Shown: positions 22,512 to 32,547, counted from the first letter of the stretch. The stretch: DNA of 64,000 nucleotides from Bradyrhizobium glycinis (GCF_016031655.1 NZ_JACCHQ010000009.1:157668-221667), one strand, 5' to 3'. Notes: generated by a model not told the origin, from the sequence alone. Translations and numbers: made by a program.

Positions 22512-23741
22512 ATGAACGAGCAAGTGCAACCATCTGGCGGACCGCTGTTCAACCCGCTCTCGCCGGATTTCATCCGCGATCCCTATCCGCACTATGAACG
22601 GCTGCGCACGGTCGATCCGATCCATGTGACGCCGTTCGGCCAGTTCGTCGCCAGCCGTCACGCCGAGGTCAGCCTCGTGCTGCGTGACAAGCGCTTCGGC
22701 AAGGATTTCGTCGAACGGACCACGCGCCGCTACGGCCCCGAGATCATGAAGGAGCCGGTGTTTCGCAGCATGAGCTACTGGATGCTGCAGGCCGATCCGC
22801 CGGACCACACCCGCCTGCGCGGCCTCGTCGTGAAGGCCTTCACCGCCCGCCGCGTCGAGGACATGCGGCCGCGGATCCAGGAGATCGTCGACCAGGCGAT
22901 CGATGCCGTGATCGAGCGCGGCCACATGGACCTGATCGAGGATTTCGCCTTCCGCCTGCCCGTCACCATCATCTGCGACATGCTCGGCATCCCCGAGGAG
23001 CATCGCGAGGTGTTCTACAAGAGCTCACGAGACGGCGGACGGCTGCTCGATCCCGTGCCGCTCTCGCCGGAGGAGATCAAACAAGGCAACGCCGCCAACC
23101 TGATGGCGCAGATGTATTTCCAGCAGCTGTTCGAGTTGCGCCGCAAGAATCCCGGCGACGACCTCATCACCCAGCTGGTGCAGGCCGAGGAGGACGGCAA
23201 CAAGCTCACCAACGAGGAGCTGACCGCCAACATCATCCTGCTGTTCGGCGCAGGGCACGAGACCACGGTCAACCTGATCGGCAATGGCCTGCTCGCGCTC
23301 CACCGCAATCCGGATCAGCTTGCGCTCCTGAAAGCGCGACCCGAGCTGATGACGAACGCGATCGAGGAGTTCCTGCGCTATGATTCCTCGGTGCAGATGA
23401 CCGGGCGCGTCGCGCTGGAGGATATCGAGGACCTCGGCGGCGTGAAGATCCCCAAGGGCGAAACCGTGCTGTGCCTGCTCGGCTCGGCCAACCGCGATGG
23501 CGCGGTCTACCCCGACAGGCCCGAGCGGCTGGACGTGACCCGGGCGAACGTCAAGCCGCTGTCGTTCGGCGGCGGCATCCATTTCTGCCTGGGGGCCCAA
23601 TTGGCGCGGATCGAGGCCGAGATCGCCATCGCGACGCTGCTGCGGCGGCTGCCGGATTTGCGCATCGACGATGTCGAGACCCCGGAATGGCGGCCGACTT
23701 TCGTGCTGCGCGGGCTGAAGCGGCTGCCAGCGAGCTGGTGA
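22512..23741 (+). CDS. Cytochrome P450
   Basis: 409 residues, soluble bacterial type. The I-helix oxygen-binding motif GAGHETT (about 246-252), the K-helix EEFLRY (ExxR) and the haem loop FGGGIHFCLG with Cys at about 359 are all intact. It is a monooxygenase that hydroxylates an organic substrate using electrons from a ferredoxin; no ferredoxin or reductase gene is adjacent. The length and motifs suit CYP families using fatty acids, terpenoids or xenobiotics. The start at ATG 22512 has GAGGT upstream. It is controlled presumably by the divergent TetR. Confidence 0.95.
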   Translation: MNEQVQPSGGPLFNPLSPDFIRDPYPHYERLRTVDPIHVTPFGQFVASRHAEVSLVLRDKRFGKDFVERTTRRYGPEIMKEPVFRSMSYWMLQADPPDHTRLRGLVVKAFTARRVEDMRPRIQEIVDQAIDAVIERGHMDLIEDFAFRLPVTIICDMLGIPEEHREVFYKSSRDGGRLLDPVPLSPEEIKQGNAANLMAQMYFQQLFELRRKNPGDDLITQLVQAEEDGNKLTNEELTANIILLFGAGHETTVNLIGNGLLALHRNPDQLALLKARPELMTNAIEEFLRYDSSVQMTGRVALEDIEDLGGVKIPKGETVLCLLGSANRDGAVYPDRPERLDVTRANVKPLSFGGGIHFCLGAQLARIEAEIAIATLLRRLPDLRIDDVETPEWRPTFVLRGLKRLPASW

Positions 23742-23873
23742 GGGGCCGCGCGCGTTAACTCCGCGCGCAACAGTCGCTGTGACATCGCCACACTTCCCCC
23801 TATATAAGGGGCTGTTCCGGCGCGCCTGAGGCCCTCAGCTTCGGCCCGGGCCGGTTTGGCCGAGGGGAGACCC

Positions 23874-26800
23874 GTGCAGACGACGCTGCTCGGATTGGCG
23901 ATTGCCTTCATCATTGCGCTGCTGGCCGCGCTGATCGGGCCTTACTACATCGACTGGAACCAGTTCAGGTCCCAGTTCGAGGCGGAGGCCGGCAAGATCA
24001 TCGGCGTGCCGGTGCGGGTGGCGGGCGAGCTCGATGCGCGCCTGTTGCCGGCGCCGACGCTGCGGCTGCGCGGCGTCACCTTCGGCGGCAACAACGATCT
24101 CGGCCGCCTGCGCGCCGACAAGCTCGACGTCGAGTTCAGCCTGGGCTCCCTGATGCGCGGCGAATGGCGCGCCACCGAGCTTTCGGTCGGCGGCATGGCG
24201 CTGGATCTCGGATTGGACGCGCGCGGGCGGGTCGATCTGCCCTCCACCGCGAGCGGCACCTTCAACCTGGCGTCCCTCGCCATCGAGCGGCTGAACCTCA
24301 CCGGCCGCATCGCTCTGCACGATGCCGCCAGCCGTTCGACGCTGGAATTGAATGACATCGCCTTCTCCGGCGACGTGCGTTCGCTGGCAGGCTCGGTGCG
24401 TGGCGACGGCAGTTTCATGGCGCGCGGCGTGCGCTACCCGTTCCGCGTCTCCTCCGGCCCCAGCGCCGACGGCAGCGCCACTCGTCTCCACCTCAACATC
24501 GATCCCGGAGAGCGCGCAATCCTCGCCGATCTCGAAGGCGTGCTCGCCTTCGACAACCGCCAGCCGAAATTCGAGGGCGCGCTGACCCTCGCCGTGCCGG
24601 TGCCTAAGAAGGCGGGCGAGGCGGGGCCGACGCCCTGGAAGCTCGCGACCAGGCTCAAGGCCGATCCGGCCGGCGCGAAATTCGAGCAGATCGATGTGAG
24701 CTTCGGCCCGGAGGATACCGCCTTGAAGGTCGGTGGCGTCGGCGATCTCAGGTTTGGCGCATCGCCCTTGCTGCGCGCGGTGCTGTCGGCGCGGCAGGTC
24801 GATGCCGACAGGCTCGCCGCCAAGGACGATGCCGATCCGCAGCGCGTCGTATCGGCGCTGCGCGCAGGGCTGGCGGCGATCCCGCAGGCACCGATCCCGG
24901 CCCAGATCGAGTTCAATGCCGATCAGATCATGCTCGGCGGCCGTCCGCTCCAGAACATCGTGACCGAGCTTGCGACCGACGGCCGGTCCTGGACCTTCCG
25001 GCGGCTGGAGCTGCGCGCGCCCGGCATGACGCAGCTCTCGCTCAATGGCGCGACTCCCGGCGCTGACAGTTTCAGCGGCCGGCTCAGCGTCGAATCCGCA
25101 GATCCCGACGCGCTGGTGGCCTGGCTGCAAGGCCGCAGCGAAATCAACCGCCGCAGCACGCGGCCGCTACGTCTCGCCGGCGACATCACCATCGCCGCCA
25201 ATCATCTCGCCATCGACAGGCTGAAGGCCGACATCGACGGCGGCGCCGTCGAAGGCCGCATCGGCTTCGTGCAAACAGATCCAAGCAAGGGCTCGCGGAT
25301 CGATGCGGACCTCAGGGCCGACCGGCTCGACCTCGATGCCGCCGCGAGCTTCGTGCGCGCGCTGGCGGGGCCGCAAGGCGAATGGCCGGAAGAGGCAAAG
25401 CTCTCGCTCGATATCGGCCGCGCGATCTCCGCCGGCCAGGAGCTGCGGCCGTTCGCAGCCAGGCTCGCCTACAGCCCGGCGTCGCTGTCGCTGGAGCAGC
25501 TGCGCTTCGGCCAGGCCGGCGGCGTGACCTCGGAGGCGAGCGGCAGCTTCGACCGCGCCAAGACGACCGGCAAGCTCGCGCTGAAATCCTCGGCCAATTC
25601 GCTGCACGAGCTCACCGCGCTGCTCGAGCCGTTTGCGCCCGCGGTGCGCGCGCGCCTCGACGCGCTCCCGTCCTTGCCCGGCGCGACCCGTCTCAAGCTC
25701 GATCTCAGTCTCGACAAGAACGCCGAGCATGCCGATCGCAGCAATGCCCGTGTCGTGCTCGATCTCGACGCACCCCAGCTCAAGGCGACGGCGACCCTGG
25801 CCGCGCAGACGCCGGCGGCCGCCATCGGCGGCGTCGACCTTGAACGCCTGCGCAACAGCGACTTCACGCTCGACTCGAAAGTGGCGGCGCCGCAGGCCGG
25901 CGCCTTGTTGGCACTGCTCGGGCTCGACCGCATCGTGGCCGCGGGCGAGGGCGCCTCGCAATTCGAAGGACGGCTGAGCGGAGCCTGGCGCCGTCCCTCG
26001 CAATTGAACGCAAAGCTCAGCGGCGGCGGGCTCGATGCCGACGCGCAAGGCACCGTCGAATGGTCTGAGCCCAAATCATCTGAACCCAAATCGTCCGAAC
26101 CCAAAGCGAGCGTGAACCTGCGCGTGCGCAACGCCAATCTGGCGCCGTTGCTCGGGAGCAGACCGGCCGACAAGTCGGCACAGAATGTCAGCCTGTCCTC
26201 CCGCCTTACGCTCTCCGGCAATCGCCTGACCTTCGGCGATCTCGACGGCAATGCAGCGGGCTCGCATCTGCGCGGCCATGTTTCGATGATGCTCGATCAG
26301 GACAAGAGCATCGACGGCGAGGTCGGTCTCGACTCGCTCGATCTGGCGCCGGCGCTCGCAATCGCCATTGGCGCAGCCGGTCGCGAGACCGGCGAGCCGC
26401 TCAGCGCAGGATTGGTCAGCGGCTGGCGCGGCCGGATCGCCTTCCAGGCCTTGCGCGGAACGTTGCCGGGCGGCATCGAGCTGCGCCCCTTCGGCGGCAC
26501 GATCCGGAGCGACGGCCAGTCGCTCGCGTTCGATGCGCTCAAGGGCGGCGTCGGTGGCGGCGAGATGTCCGCGAGCCTGGACGCGCGCAATGGCGCGGGT
26601 GGTCTTGCGCTGAACGCGCGCATCGAACTCGGCAATGTCGATGCAGCGGCGCTGCGCTATCGCGACCTTGCCCTTCCCAAGGGGCGCGCCTCGGTGCAGA
26701 TGGCGCTGACCAGCCAGGGCCGCAGCGTCGCGGCCTTGACCGGTGCGCTCGCCGGCAACGGCACGGTGACGCTCGAATCCGCCGAGATCGCCGGCCTCAA

Positions 26801-27548
26801 TCCGCGTGCGTTCGAGATCGCCATCCGCGCCAGCGACGGCGGCCAGGTCAGCGACGACAACCGGCTGCGGCAGCTCGTCGAGCCCGCGCTGTCGTCGGGG
26901 CGCATCGCGGTGCCCTCGGCGCAAATCCCGTTCACGATCCGTGACGGCCGCCTGCGCGTCGGTGCAACGCCGCTGGAAGCGAAGAACGCCCGCGCCATCG
27001 TCTCCGGCGGCTACGACATTCCTGCGGACCAGGCCGACATCCGCGCCAGCCTGACGCCGATCATGACCGGGCTCTCCGGCGCCCCGCCCGAGATCCAGCT
27101 GTTTGCGGCAGGCCCGCCCGACAGGCTGAGCCGCACCATCGACCTCGCGCCGCTGTCGTCATGGCTCGCGGTGCGCACGATCGATCGCGAGACGCGGCGC
27201 CTGGACGCCATCGAGCGCGGCGAGCCACCGCCGGCCACCGCTGCGCTGCCGACGCTGGTGTCTCCCGATGGCGCGCCCGAGCAGGCGCCGGCCAATGTGC
27301 CGCTGCCGGGCCAGGACCCGCGCCGCGCGCCGGCAAAGCCCAAGGTGGCGCCGACCCCGAAGGCTCCGCAGGCCGCTCCGGCCGCGCCGAGCCCGCAACT
27401 CCCGAGCGCGCAACTCCCGAGCCCGCCGCTTGCCAGCCAGCAGCTCGCTCCGCTCCCGCCGCCGATCGACGTGAAGCCGGCCCCGGGCCCGCCGCCCGCC
27501 AAGCCCAGGCCGAAGCCGCCGCTGGTGCTGACGCCGCAAAATCCGTAG
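23874..27548 (+). CDS. AsmA family protein (large inner-membrane-anchored periplasmic protein)
   Basis: 1224 residues from a GTG preceded by GAGGGGAGA. One N-terminal helix (about 5-25, LGLAIAFIIALLAALIGPYY) is followed by YIDWNQFRSQFEAEAGKI and GVPVRVAGELDARLLPAPTL, the AsmA N-terminal signature. The large periplasmic beta-rich region ends with the AsmA C-terminal domain (about 850-1120). AsmA/YhdP-type proteins act in lipid traffic between membranes and outer-membrane assembly. A short tandem SEPKS repeat (about 730-745) and a Pro/Ala-rich tail (about 1140-1224) are low-complexity additions. It is monocistronic and follows the P450 gene by 132 bases. Confidence 0.92.
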   Translation: MQTTLLGLAIAFIIALLAALIGPYYIDWNQFRSQFEAEAGKIIGVPVRVAGELDARLLPAPTLRLRGVTFGGNNDLGRLRADKLDVEFSLGSLMRGEWRATELSVGGMALDLGLDARGRVDLPSTASGTFNLASLAIERLNLTGRIALHDAASRSTLELNDIAFSGDVRSLAGSVRGDGSFMARGVRYPFRVSSGPSADGSATRLHLNIDPGERAILADLEGVLAFDNRQPKFEGALTLAVPVPKKAGEAGPTPWKLATRLKADPAGAKFEQIDVSFGPEDTALKVGGVGDLRFGASPLLRAVLSARQVDADRLAAKDDADPQRVVSALRAGLAAIPQAPIPAQIEFNADQIMLGGRPLQNIVTELATDGRSWTFRRLELRAPGMTQLSLNGATPGADSFSGRLSVESADPDALVAWLQGRSEINRRSTRPLRLAGDITIAANHLAIDRLKADIDGGAVEGRIGFVQTDPSKGSRIDADLRADRLDLDAAASFVRALAGPQGEWPEEAKLSLDIGRAISAGQELRPFAARLAYSPASLSLEQLRFGQAGGVTSEASGSFDRAKTTGKLALKSSANSLHELTALLEPFAPAVRARLDALPSLPGATRLKLDLSLDKNAEHADRSNARVVLDLDAPQLKATATLAAQTPAAAIGGVDLERLRNSDFTLDSKVAAPQAGALLALLGLDRIVAAGEGASQFEGRLSGAWRRPSQLNAKLSGGGLDADAQGTVEWSEPKSSEPKSSEPKASVNLRVRNANLAPLLGSRPADKSAQNVSLSSRLTLSGNRLTFGDLDGNAAGSHLRGHVSMMLDQDKSIDGEVGLDSLDLAPALAIAIGAAGRETGEPLSAGLVSGWRGRIAFQALRGTLPGGIELRPFGGTIRSDGQSLAFDALKGGVGGGEMSASLDARNGAGGLALNARIELGNVDAAALRYRDLALPKGRASVQMALTSQGRSVAALTGALAGNGTVTLESAEIAGLNPRAFEIAIRASDGGQVSDDNRLRQLVEPALSSGRIAVPSAQIPFTIRDGRLRVGATPLEAKNARAIVSGGYDIPADQADIRASLTPIMTGLSGAPPEIQLFAAGPPDRLSRTIDLAPLSSWLAVRTIDRETRRLDAIERGEPPPATAALPTLVSPDGAPEQAPANVPLPGQDPRRAPAKPKVAPTPKAPQAAPAAPSPQLPSAQLPSPPLASQQLAPLPPPIDVKPAPGPPPAKPRPKPPLVLTPQNP

Positions 27549-27584
27549 GCGACACGCTATCCAAAGCGCTCCGTTGTCGATGCT

Positions 27585-27670
27585 CGTCATGCCCGGGCTT
27601 GTCCCGGGCATCCACGTTCTTCGTGCGATGCGGCAAGGCGTGGATGGCCGGGACAAGCCCGGCCATGACG
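27585..27670. repeat. Palindromic intergenic repeat (CGTCATGCCCGGGCTTG family)
   Basis: The outer ends CGTCATGCCCGGGCTTGTCC and GGACAAGCCCGGCCATGACG are inverted, with inner arms GGCATCCACG and CGTGGATGGCC around a short loop. The 86-base element can form one long hairpin. It lies in the 339-base gap between the asmA-like gene and the DUF2336 gene; the rest of that gap (27671-27887) shows no gene. Confidence 0.85.
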
Positions 27671-27887
27671 CGCGGAGAGGTTTCAGTGCCTCAAGCTTCT
27701 CGGCTCATGCGCAACAGTTAATCCATTCCCTCGCATTTGAACGAATTTTCGTCGGCAAAACTGATTTGCCGACTTTACTGAATTCTCGCGTTTCATCTCT
27801 AGCGTGGGTTCCCAGAGGAATTCGGCGTCGCGCCGCGAGCGGCGGGACGGCCCGCCAACGGGCTTGCCAAGAACTGGGGTGATCGAG

Positions 27888-29006
27888 ATGAACGGGGCGA
27901 AATCGCTTCTGCAGGATCTGGACGACGCGATCGCGCGCGGCACCGACGAAAGCCGGGCGCGTGCATTGTGGCATGCGACCGACATCCTGATCACCGGCCG
28001 TTATAGCGACGACGAGATCAGCATGTTCGGCGAGGTGATCGGCCGGCTCGCCGACGAGATCGAGGTGGCAGCGCGCGCGCAGCTCTCTGAAGTGATGTCG
28101 GCCTGCGATCATGCCCCGCTCAACGTCATCGAAAAGCTCGCCCTCGACGACGAGATCGCGGTTGCCGGTCCCGTGCTGCGCGACTCCAACCGCATCGACG
28201 AGAAGATGCTGGTCCAGAGCGCCATGACCAAGGGCCAGGCGCATCTGCTGGCGATCTCGCAGCGCCAGTCGATCGGCGAAGCCGTGACCGACGTGCTGGT
28301 CAAGCGCGGCAACCAGGAGGTCGTGACCTCGGTCGCCAAGAACGAAGGCGCGCGCTTCTCCGGCTCGGGCCTCTTGCACATGGTCCGCCGCGCCGAGGGC
28401 GATTCGATCCTTGCCGAGCAGCTCGGCCTGCGCAAGGACGTGCCGCGCCACATTTTCCAGCAGCTGATCGCGAAGGCGTCCGAAGACGTCCGCCGCCGCC
28501 TCGAAACCGAGCGGCCCGAGATGATGTCGCAGATCCAGAGCTCGGTGACCGAGGTCACCGGCGATCTCCAGTCCAAGTTCGGCCCGTCGTCGCGCAGCTA
28601 TTTCGTCGCCAAGCGCGTGGTCACGACGCAGTATCGCCAGGGCAATCTCAATCAGGATTCGATCTCGAACTATGCCCGCCAGCACCGCTTCGACGAAGTG
28701 CAGATCGGCCTGTCGCTGCTGTCGGCGCTGCCGGTCGACGTGATCGAGCGCGCGCTGATGGACCGCAATCGCGAGATGATCCTGGTTCTGTGCAAGGCTC
28801 TCGACTTCTCCTGGGACACGACGATGTCGCTGTTGTTCCTCGGCGCCAAGGATCATCTGATCACGGCGCGCGAGCTCCAGGATAACGAGCGCGAGTACGG
28901 CCGGCTCAACATCGAGACCTCGCGCAGCATTCTGAAGTTCTACCAGTCGCGCAAGACCGGCGCGGGTGTCGATGCGGGCCGTCAGCCCGAGCTCCAAGTC
29001 CACTGA
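27888..29006 (+). CDS. DUF2336 domain-containing protein
   Basis: 372 residues, predicted cytoplasmic and alpha-helical, with HEAT-like repeats. It begins MNGAKSLLQDLDDAIARGTDE and contains ILITGRYSDDEISMFGEVIGRLA and LSEVMSACDHAPLNVIEKLALDD, the opening of the alphaproteobacterial DUF2336 domain. The function is unknown; relatives are often linked to cell-envelope or motility regulation. ATG 27888 is chosen because GGGGTGA precedes it. It is followed 31 bases later by a small gene probably in the same operon. Confidence 0.85.
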   Translation: MNGAKSLLQDLDDAIARGTDESRARALWHATDILITGRYSDDEISMFGEVIGRLADEIEVAARAQLSEVMSACDHAPLNVIEKLALDDEIAVAGPVLRDSNRIDEKMLVQSAMTKGQAHLLAISQRQSIGEAVTDVLVKRGNQEVVTSVAKNEGARFSGSGLLHMVRRAEGDSILAEQLGLRKDVPRHIFQQLIAKASEDVRRRLETERPEMMSQIQSSVTEVTGDLQSKFGPSSRSYFVAKRVVTTQYRQGNLNQDSISNYARQHRFDEVQIGLSLLSALPVDVIERALMDRNREMILVLCKALDFSWDTTMSLLFLGAKDHLITARELQDNEREYGRLNIETSRSILKFYQSRKTGAGVDAGRQPELQVH

Positions 29007-29037
29007 CAGGTCCACTGAGGAGAGGGGAGTACCTGCA

Positions 29038-29280
29038 ATGTTGCCTCAATTCGGCACCGCCGTTCGCAAGAAGAATCTCGCCAATGCCGGCGCCACCGAT
29101 CTCGGCGGCGCAGCTCCGGACAAGGCCTCGGTGGACGCCGCCTGGCTCGTGCTTGAAGCCGCCAACGACCTCGGCGATCATGCCGCGGTGGACGCCTGCC
29201 GCCGCGTCATCGACGCCGAGCTGAACGGCACGTCGGCCCGCAGCGCCGATGTCGATCTCGTGCTGGGATATTTCCGGTAA
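29038..29280 (+). CDS. Small hypothetical protein downstream of the DUF2336 gene
   Basis: 80 residues from an ATG preceded by GAGGAGAGGGGAG, a very strong ribosome binding site. The sequence MLPQFGTAVRKKNLANAGAT, then ASVDAAWLVLEAANDLGDHA and AVDACRRVIDAELNG, suggests two helices. No family is recognised. The operon position suggests it works with the DUF2336 protein. Confidence 0.7.
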   Translation: MLPQFGTAVRKKNLANAGATDLGGAAPDKASVDAAWLVLEAANDLGDHAAVDACRRVIDAELNGTSARSADVDLVLGYFR

Positions 29281-29329
29281 GGTTCCTGAGATCGCGCGCA
29301 GACTGGAGCGCACCGTAATCCGCGACCTC

Positions 29330-31036
29330 TCAGCAGGAGTTCGAACGTTTGGAGCCTGCAGCGCGCCGAAGACCTGACTTCGCCGCGCTCAAAGCCGCAG
29401 CGAGCTCGTCGATGTGATAGGGCTTGGACAGGATCTCGATACCCGCGCCTTCCGCTTCATGGACCGAGGCTTCGGCGTATCCGCTGGTCAGCAATATCGG
29501 TATGTCGCTTCGTCTCTTCCTGATCTCGCGCGCAAGCTCGATTCCGTTCATGCCGCCCGGCATCATGATGTCCGAGAAAATCAGATCGATGGGACGGCCA
29601 TCTGCCAAGGCACCAAGCGCTGCCGCGGCACTGGAAGCCAGTGTGACCTCGTAACCGAGCTGACCGAGCATCTCGCTGACCAGCGCGGCAACCTCGTTAT
29701 CGTCCTCCACCAGCAGGATCTGCCCCTGATTGCTCTTTTTCGGGCGCACCCTGGTGAGGTCGATGAGGTGTCGCTCGCCGGAAGGAGTCTCGAAGGATCG
29801 CGGCAGGTACAGCTCGATGCTCGTGCCTCGTCCGACCTCCGATTGAATTCGCACCGTGCCTCGCGACTGCGTCGCAAATCCATGGACTTGCGCGAGTCCA
29901 AGTCCCGACCCCTTGCCGATGTCTTTGGTGGTGAAGAACGGCTCGAACACCCGCGACATGATCTCCGGAGGCATGCCGACGCCTGTGTCGATGACAGACA
30001 GCCGAACGTAGTCGCCGGCGATCTCTCCATCGTTCAGGTCGGGTAGATTTTCGCCGCGCACGACGATCGTGCCGCCATTGGGCATGGCGTCGCGGGCGTT
30101 GACGGCCAGGTTGAGAATGACGAGCTCGAGCTCGCCGGGATCGACCTCCACCGGCCAAAGCTGCTCCGGAAAATCAAACTCGACATGGACGTCGCCCCTC
30201 AGGCTGCGATCGAGCAGTTCACGCATGCCGCCGATCTGCGCGGCGACGTCGACGGGCTCCGGCCGGAGCTTCTGCCGCCGAGAAAATGCCAGAAGCTGCT
30301 TGGTCAAGCTGGCACCGCGCTGCGCGGCCTGGATCATGCCCTCCATCAGGCGGCGACGGCGATTCGGATCAGCTTGGCGGTCGAGCATGTCGAGGCCACC
30401 GGAAATCACCATCAGGAGATTGTTGAAGTCATGGGCCACGCCGCCGGTGAGCTGGCCGATCGCTTCGATCTTCTGAGCCTGGCGCAGCGTCTCTTCCACG
30501 CGAGCACGTTCTTCCATTTCGAGGCGAAGCTGCCTGTTGGCCTCTTCCAGCGCCTTCGTCCGCTGGATCACCAGCTTCTCGAGCTCCTGCGCCGTCTGCT
30601 CGCGTGCCTCGAGCAGCGCCCGGATCTCATATTGACGCCGGCGGGCCCGCAGTGCGGATTGGACGGTGCTGGTCAGCGTGATCGGCTGAACCGGCCGTTC
30701 GAGCAGCGAAACGTTGCGGAGAAGCTCGACGATGCTGCGCCGCCAAGCGACGACCGCAGGCTGCGCCCGATGGCTGGTGAGGACGACAAAAGGGAGGTCG
30801 GACCACGGCGGTTGGTCCGCTATCCATTGCGCCAGCGGCCCGGTGTCCTTGCCGAACAATCCTTCTTCGGCCAAGAACACGGTGCCGACGCCAGCAGTCA
30901 TTTCGCTGACAAGTTCGAGCAGGCTTCTGCAGGTGACGGCCGCCAGGTTCGCGCCGCGCAAAAGCTCGGCCGAAGCCGGTCCGTCGCGCCCGATCGGAGC
31001 AAAAATGAGAACCCGGTGATCCCGGTCTGCGCTCAT
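29330..31036 (-). CDS. Hybrid histidine kinase with N-terminal pseudo-receiver and C-terminal receiver
   Basis: 568 residues, no membrane segment. Residues about 1-130 look like a degenerate receiver (HRVLIFAPIGRDGPASAELL ... LPFVVLTSHRAQPAVV) without an obvious phospho-accepting Asp. A coiled coil (about 140-190) leads to the HisKA domain with His202 (VAHDFNNLL). The ATPase domain has NLAVNARDAMP, DTGVGMPPEI, FEPFFTTK and GKGSGLGLAQV. The C-terminal receiver has the EDD acidic cluster, Asp489 (IFSDIMMPG) and Lys538 (LSKPYH). The start codon overlaps the stop of the KaiC-like gene (ATGA), so the two are translationally coupled and probably act together. Confidence 0.93.
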   Translation of the reverse strand: MSADRDHRVLIFAPIGRDGPASAELLRGANLAAVTCRSLLELVSEMTAGVGTVFLAEEGLFGKDTGPLAQWIADQPPWSDLPFVVLTSHRAQPAVVAWRRSIVELLRNVSLLERPVQPITLTSTVQSALRARRRQYEIRALLEAREQTAQELEKLVIQRTKALEEANRQLRLEMEERARVEETLRQAQKIEAIGQLTGGVAHDFNNLLMVISGGLDMLDRQADPNRRRRLMEGMIQAAQRGASLTKQLLAFSRRQKLRPEPVDVAAQIGGMRELLDRSLRGDVHVEFDFPEQLWPVEVDPGELELVILNLAVNARDAMPNGGTIVVRGENLPDLNDGEIAGDYVRLSVIDTGVGMPPEIMSRVFEPFFTTKDIGKGSGLGLAQVHGFATQSRGTVRIQSEVGRGTSIELYLPRSFETPSGERHLIDLTRVRPKKSNQGQILLVEDDNEVAALVSEMLGQLGYEVTLASSAAAALGALADGRPIDLIFSDIMMPGGMNGIELAREIRKRRSDIPILLTSGYAEASVHEAEGAGIEILSKPYHIDELAAALSAAKSGLRRAAGSKRSNSC

Positions 31037-32547
31037 TCAGCCGGTCCTTCGGGGAGTGCCGTGCCAGTATAGCGCGGATTGCCGGAAAAGATGCCGCTGA
31101 ACTCCCGGAGTGGCGGGCCGAGCCTGATCCCGGAACCGCCGAGCCGGAACTCGCGGATGCTATGCTCGTGATTGCCGCTGCGCTTTTTCACGACCGACAG
31201 GGCGCGCCGCACCGTTCCGCCGAACTCGAAGTAGCGCAGCATCAGCACTGCATCGCTCAGATAGCTGAGGTCCAGCGGTGTATCCATCGGGCCCACCAGC
31301 CCGTGCTGGGCCAGGATCAAGATGGTGAGCACCCCCTGCTGAGACAGGAAACTGAGGAGTTCATGCATTTGCAGGATGAGAAACCGCTCATCCGGCATCG
31401 CGCTCAGATAGCCGTTGAGGCTGTCGATGACGATAACGCTGGCATTGTCGACCTCGACGCTCCTGCGCACGTTCGCCGCGAACTCGCCCGGTGACAGCTC
31501 GGCAGGATCGATCTGCTGAAACCGAATTCGTCCCGATTCGATATGCCTTTGCAGAGAGAGACCGAGCGTTCGGGCGCGAGCTTCGACCGTGCCGCGGCCT
31601 TCGTCGAAGGCGAAGAATACGGCATGCTCGCCACGCTCGGCGGCCGCGATCGCATAGGTGAGCGCGACCGAAGACTTGCCCACGCCTGCGGCGCCGATCA
31701 AAAGGGCGTTGGTGCCGCGATCGAGACCGCCCCCCAGCAACTGGTCCAGTTCGGGGTTGCCGCTGGACACGAATTCACCGACAAACGACTTGTGATGTTC
31801 GGCGGCGACGAGCCGCGGAAATATCCGCAGGCCACCTTGCGCGATGGTGAAATCGTGGAAGCCGCCGCGAAAGCGGATTCCGCGCATCTTGATCACGCGA
31901 AGCCGCCGCCGCTCGGCACCGTAGTCCAAGGCAAGCTGCTCGAGCATCACCACCCCGTGCGCGATCGAATGCAGTTGCAGATCGTCCTGAGAGGATGACA
32001 GATCGTCGAGAAGCACGACGGTACAGTTGCGGTTGGTGAAGAAGTGCTTCAGGGCCAGAACCTGGCGCCTGTAGCGGAGCGGGTTCTGGGCCAGCAGCCG
32101 CAATTCGGAGAGGCTGTCCAGCACCACGCGGGTGGGGTTGATCCGTTCGACCTCCTTGAAGATCAGACCCGTGGTCTCGCTCAGCTCCATCTCGGCGGGA
32201 TGGAAAACCGTCAGCTCCCGCTCGGGATCGAGCGTCGTCTCCGGCGGGACCAGCTCGAAGATGTCGACGCCGTCCAGCGACCAGCCGTGTCGCTGCGCCA
32301 CCAGACTGAGCTCTCGCTTGGTCTCGGAGAGAGAAATGTAGAGAACGCGTTCGCCGTCCCGCACGCCTCGGAGAAGGAATTGAAGCGCGATCGTGGTCTT
32401 GCCTGTGCCGGGCCGTCCCTCATAGAGATACATCCGGTTGGCATCGAAACCACCGCCGAGGATGTCGTCCAGCCCTTCGCTGCCGGTCGAAACTCTCGGC
32501 AAATCCTTGAGGTCGCTGCCCGGAGCAGCCGCGGATTGACCGGTCAT
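31033..32547 (-). CDS. KaiC-like double-domain RecA-type ATPase
   Basis: 504 residues with two KaiC domains: CI (about 16-250) has Walker A GRPGTGKTT (44-52) and the pair SE74-75; CII (about 255-500) has GAAGVGKSS (285-293) and DE315-316. KaiC proteins are hexameric ATPases; in cyanobacteria they form the clock. By my reading, the CII phosphorylation site aligns as Ser428-Tyr429 instead of Ser-Thr. No kaiA or kaiB lies nearby. The ATG at 32547 has GGGGG upstream; an ATG at 32580 would add 11 residues. The gene overlaps a hybrid histidine kinase by four bases, suggesting a signalling pair, not a full clock. Confidence 0.92.
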   Translation of the reverse strand: MTGQSAAAPGSDLKDLPRVSTGSEGLDDILGGGFDANRMYLYEGRPGTGKTTIALQFLLRGVRDGERVLYISLSETKRELSLVAQRHGWSLDGVDIFELVPPETTLDPERELTVFHPAEMELSETTGLIFKEVERINPTRVVLDSLSELRLLAQNPLRYRRQVLALKHFFTNRNCTVVLLDDLSSSQDDLQLHSIAHGVVMLEQLALDYGAERRRLRVIKMRGIRFRGGFHDFTIAQGGLRIFPRLVAAEHHKSFVGEFVSSGNPELDQLLGGGLDRGTNALLIGAAGVGKSSVALTYAIAAAERGEHAVFFAFDEGRGTVEARARTLGLSLQRHIESGRIRFQQIDPAELSPGEFAANVRRSVEVDNASVIVIDSLNGYLSAMPDERFLILQMHELLSFLSQQGVLTILILAQHGLVGPMDTPLDLSYLSDAVLMLRYFEFGGTVRRALSVVKKRSGNHEHSIREFRLGGSGIRLGPPLREFSGIFSGNPRYTGTALPEGPAE

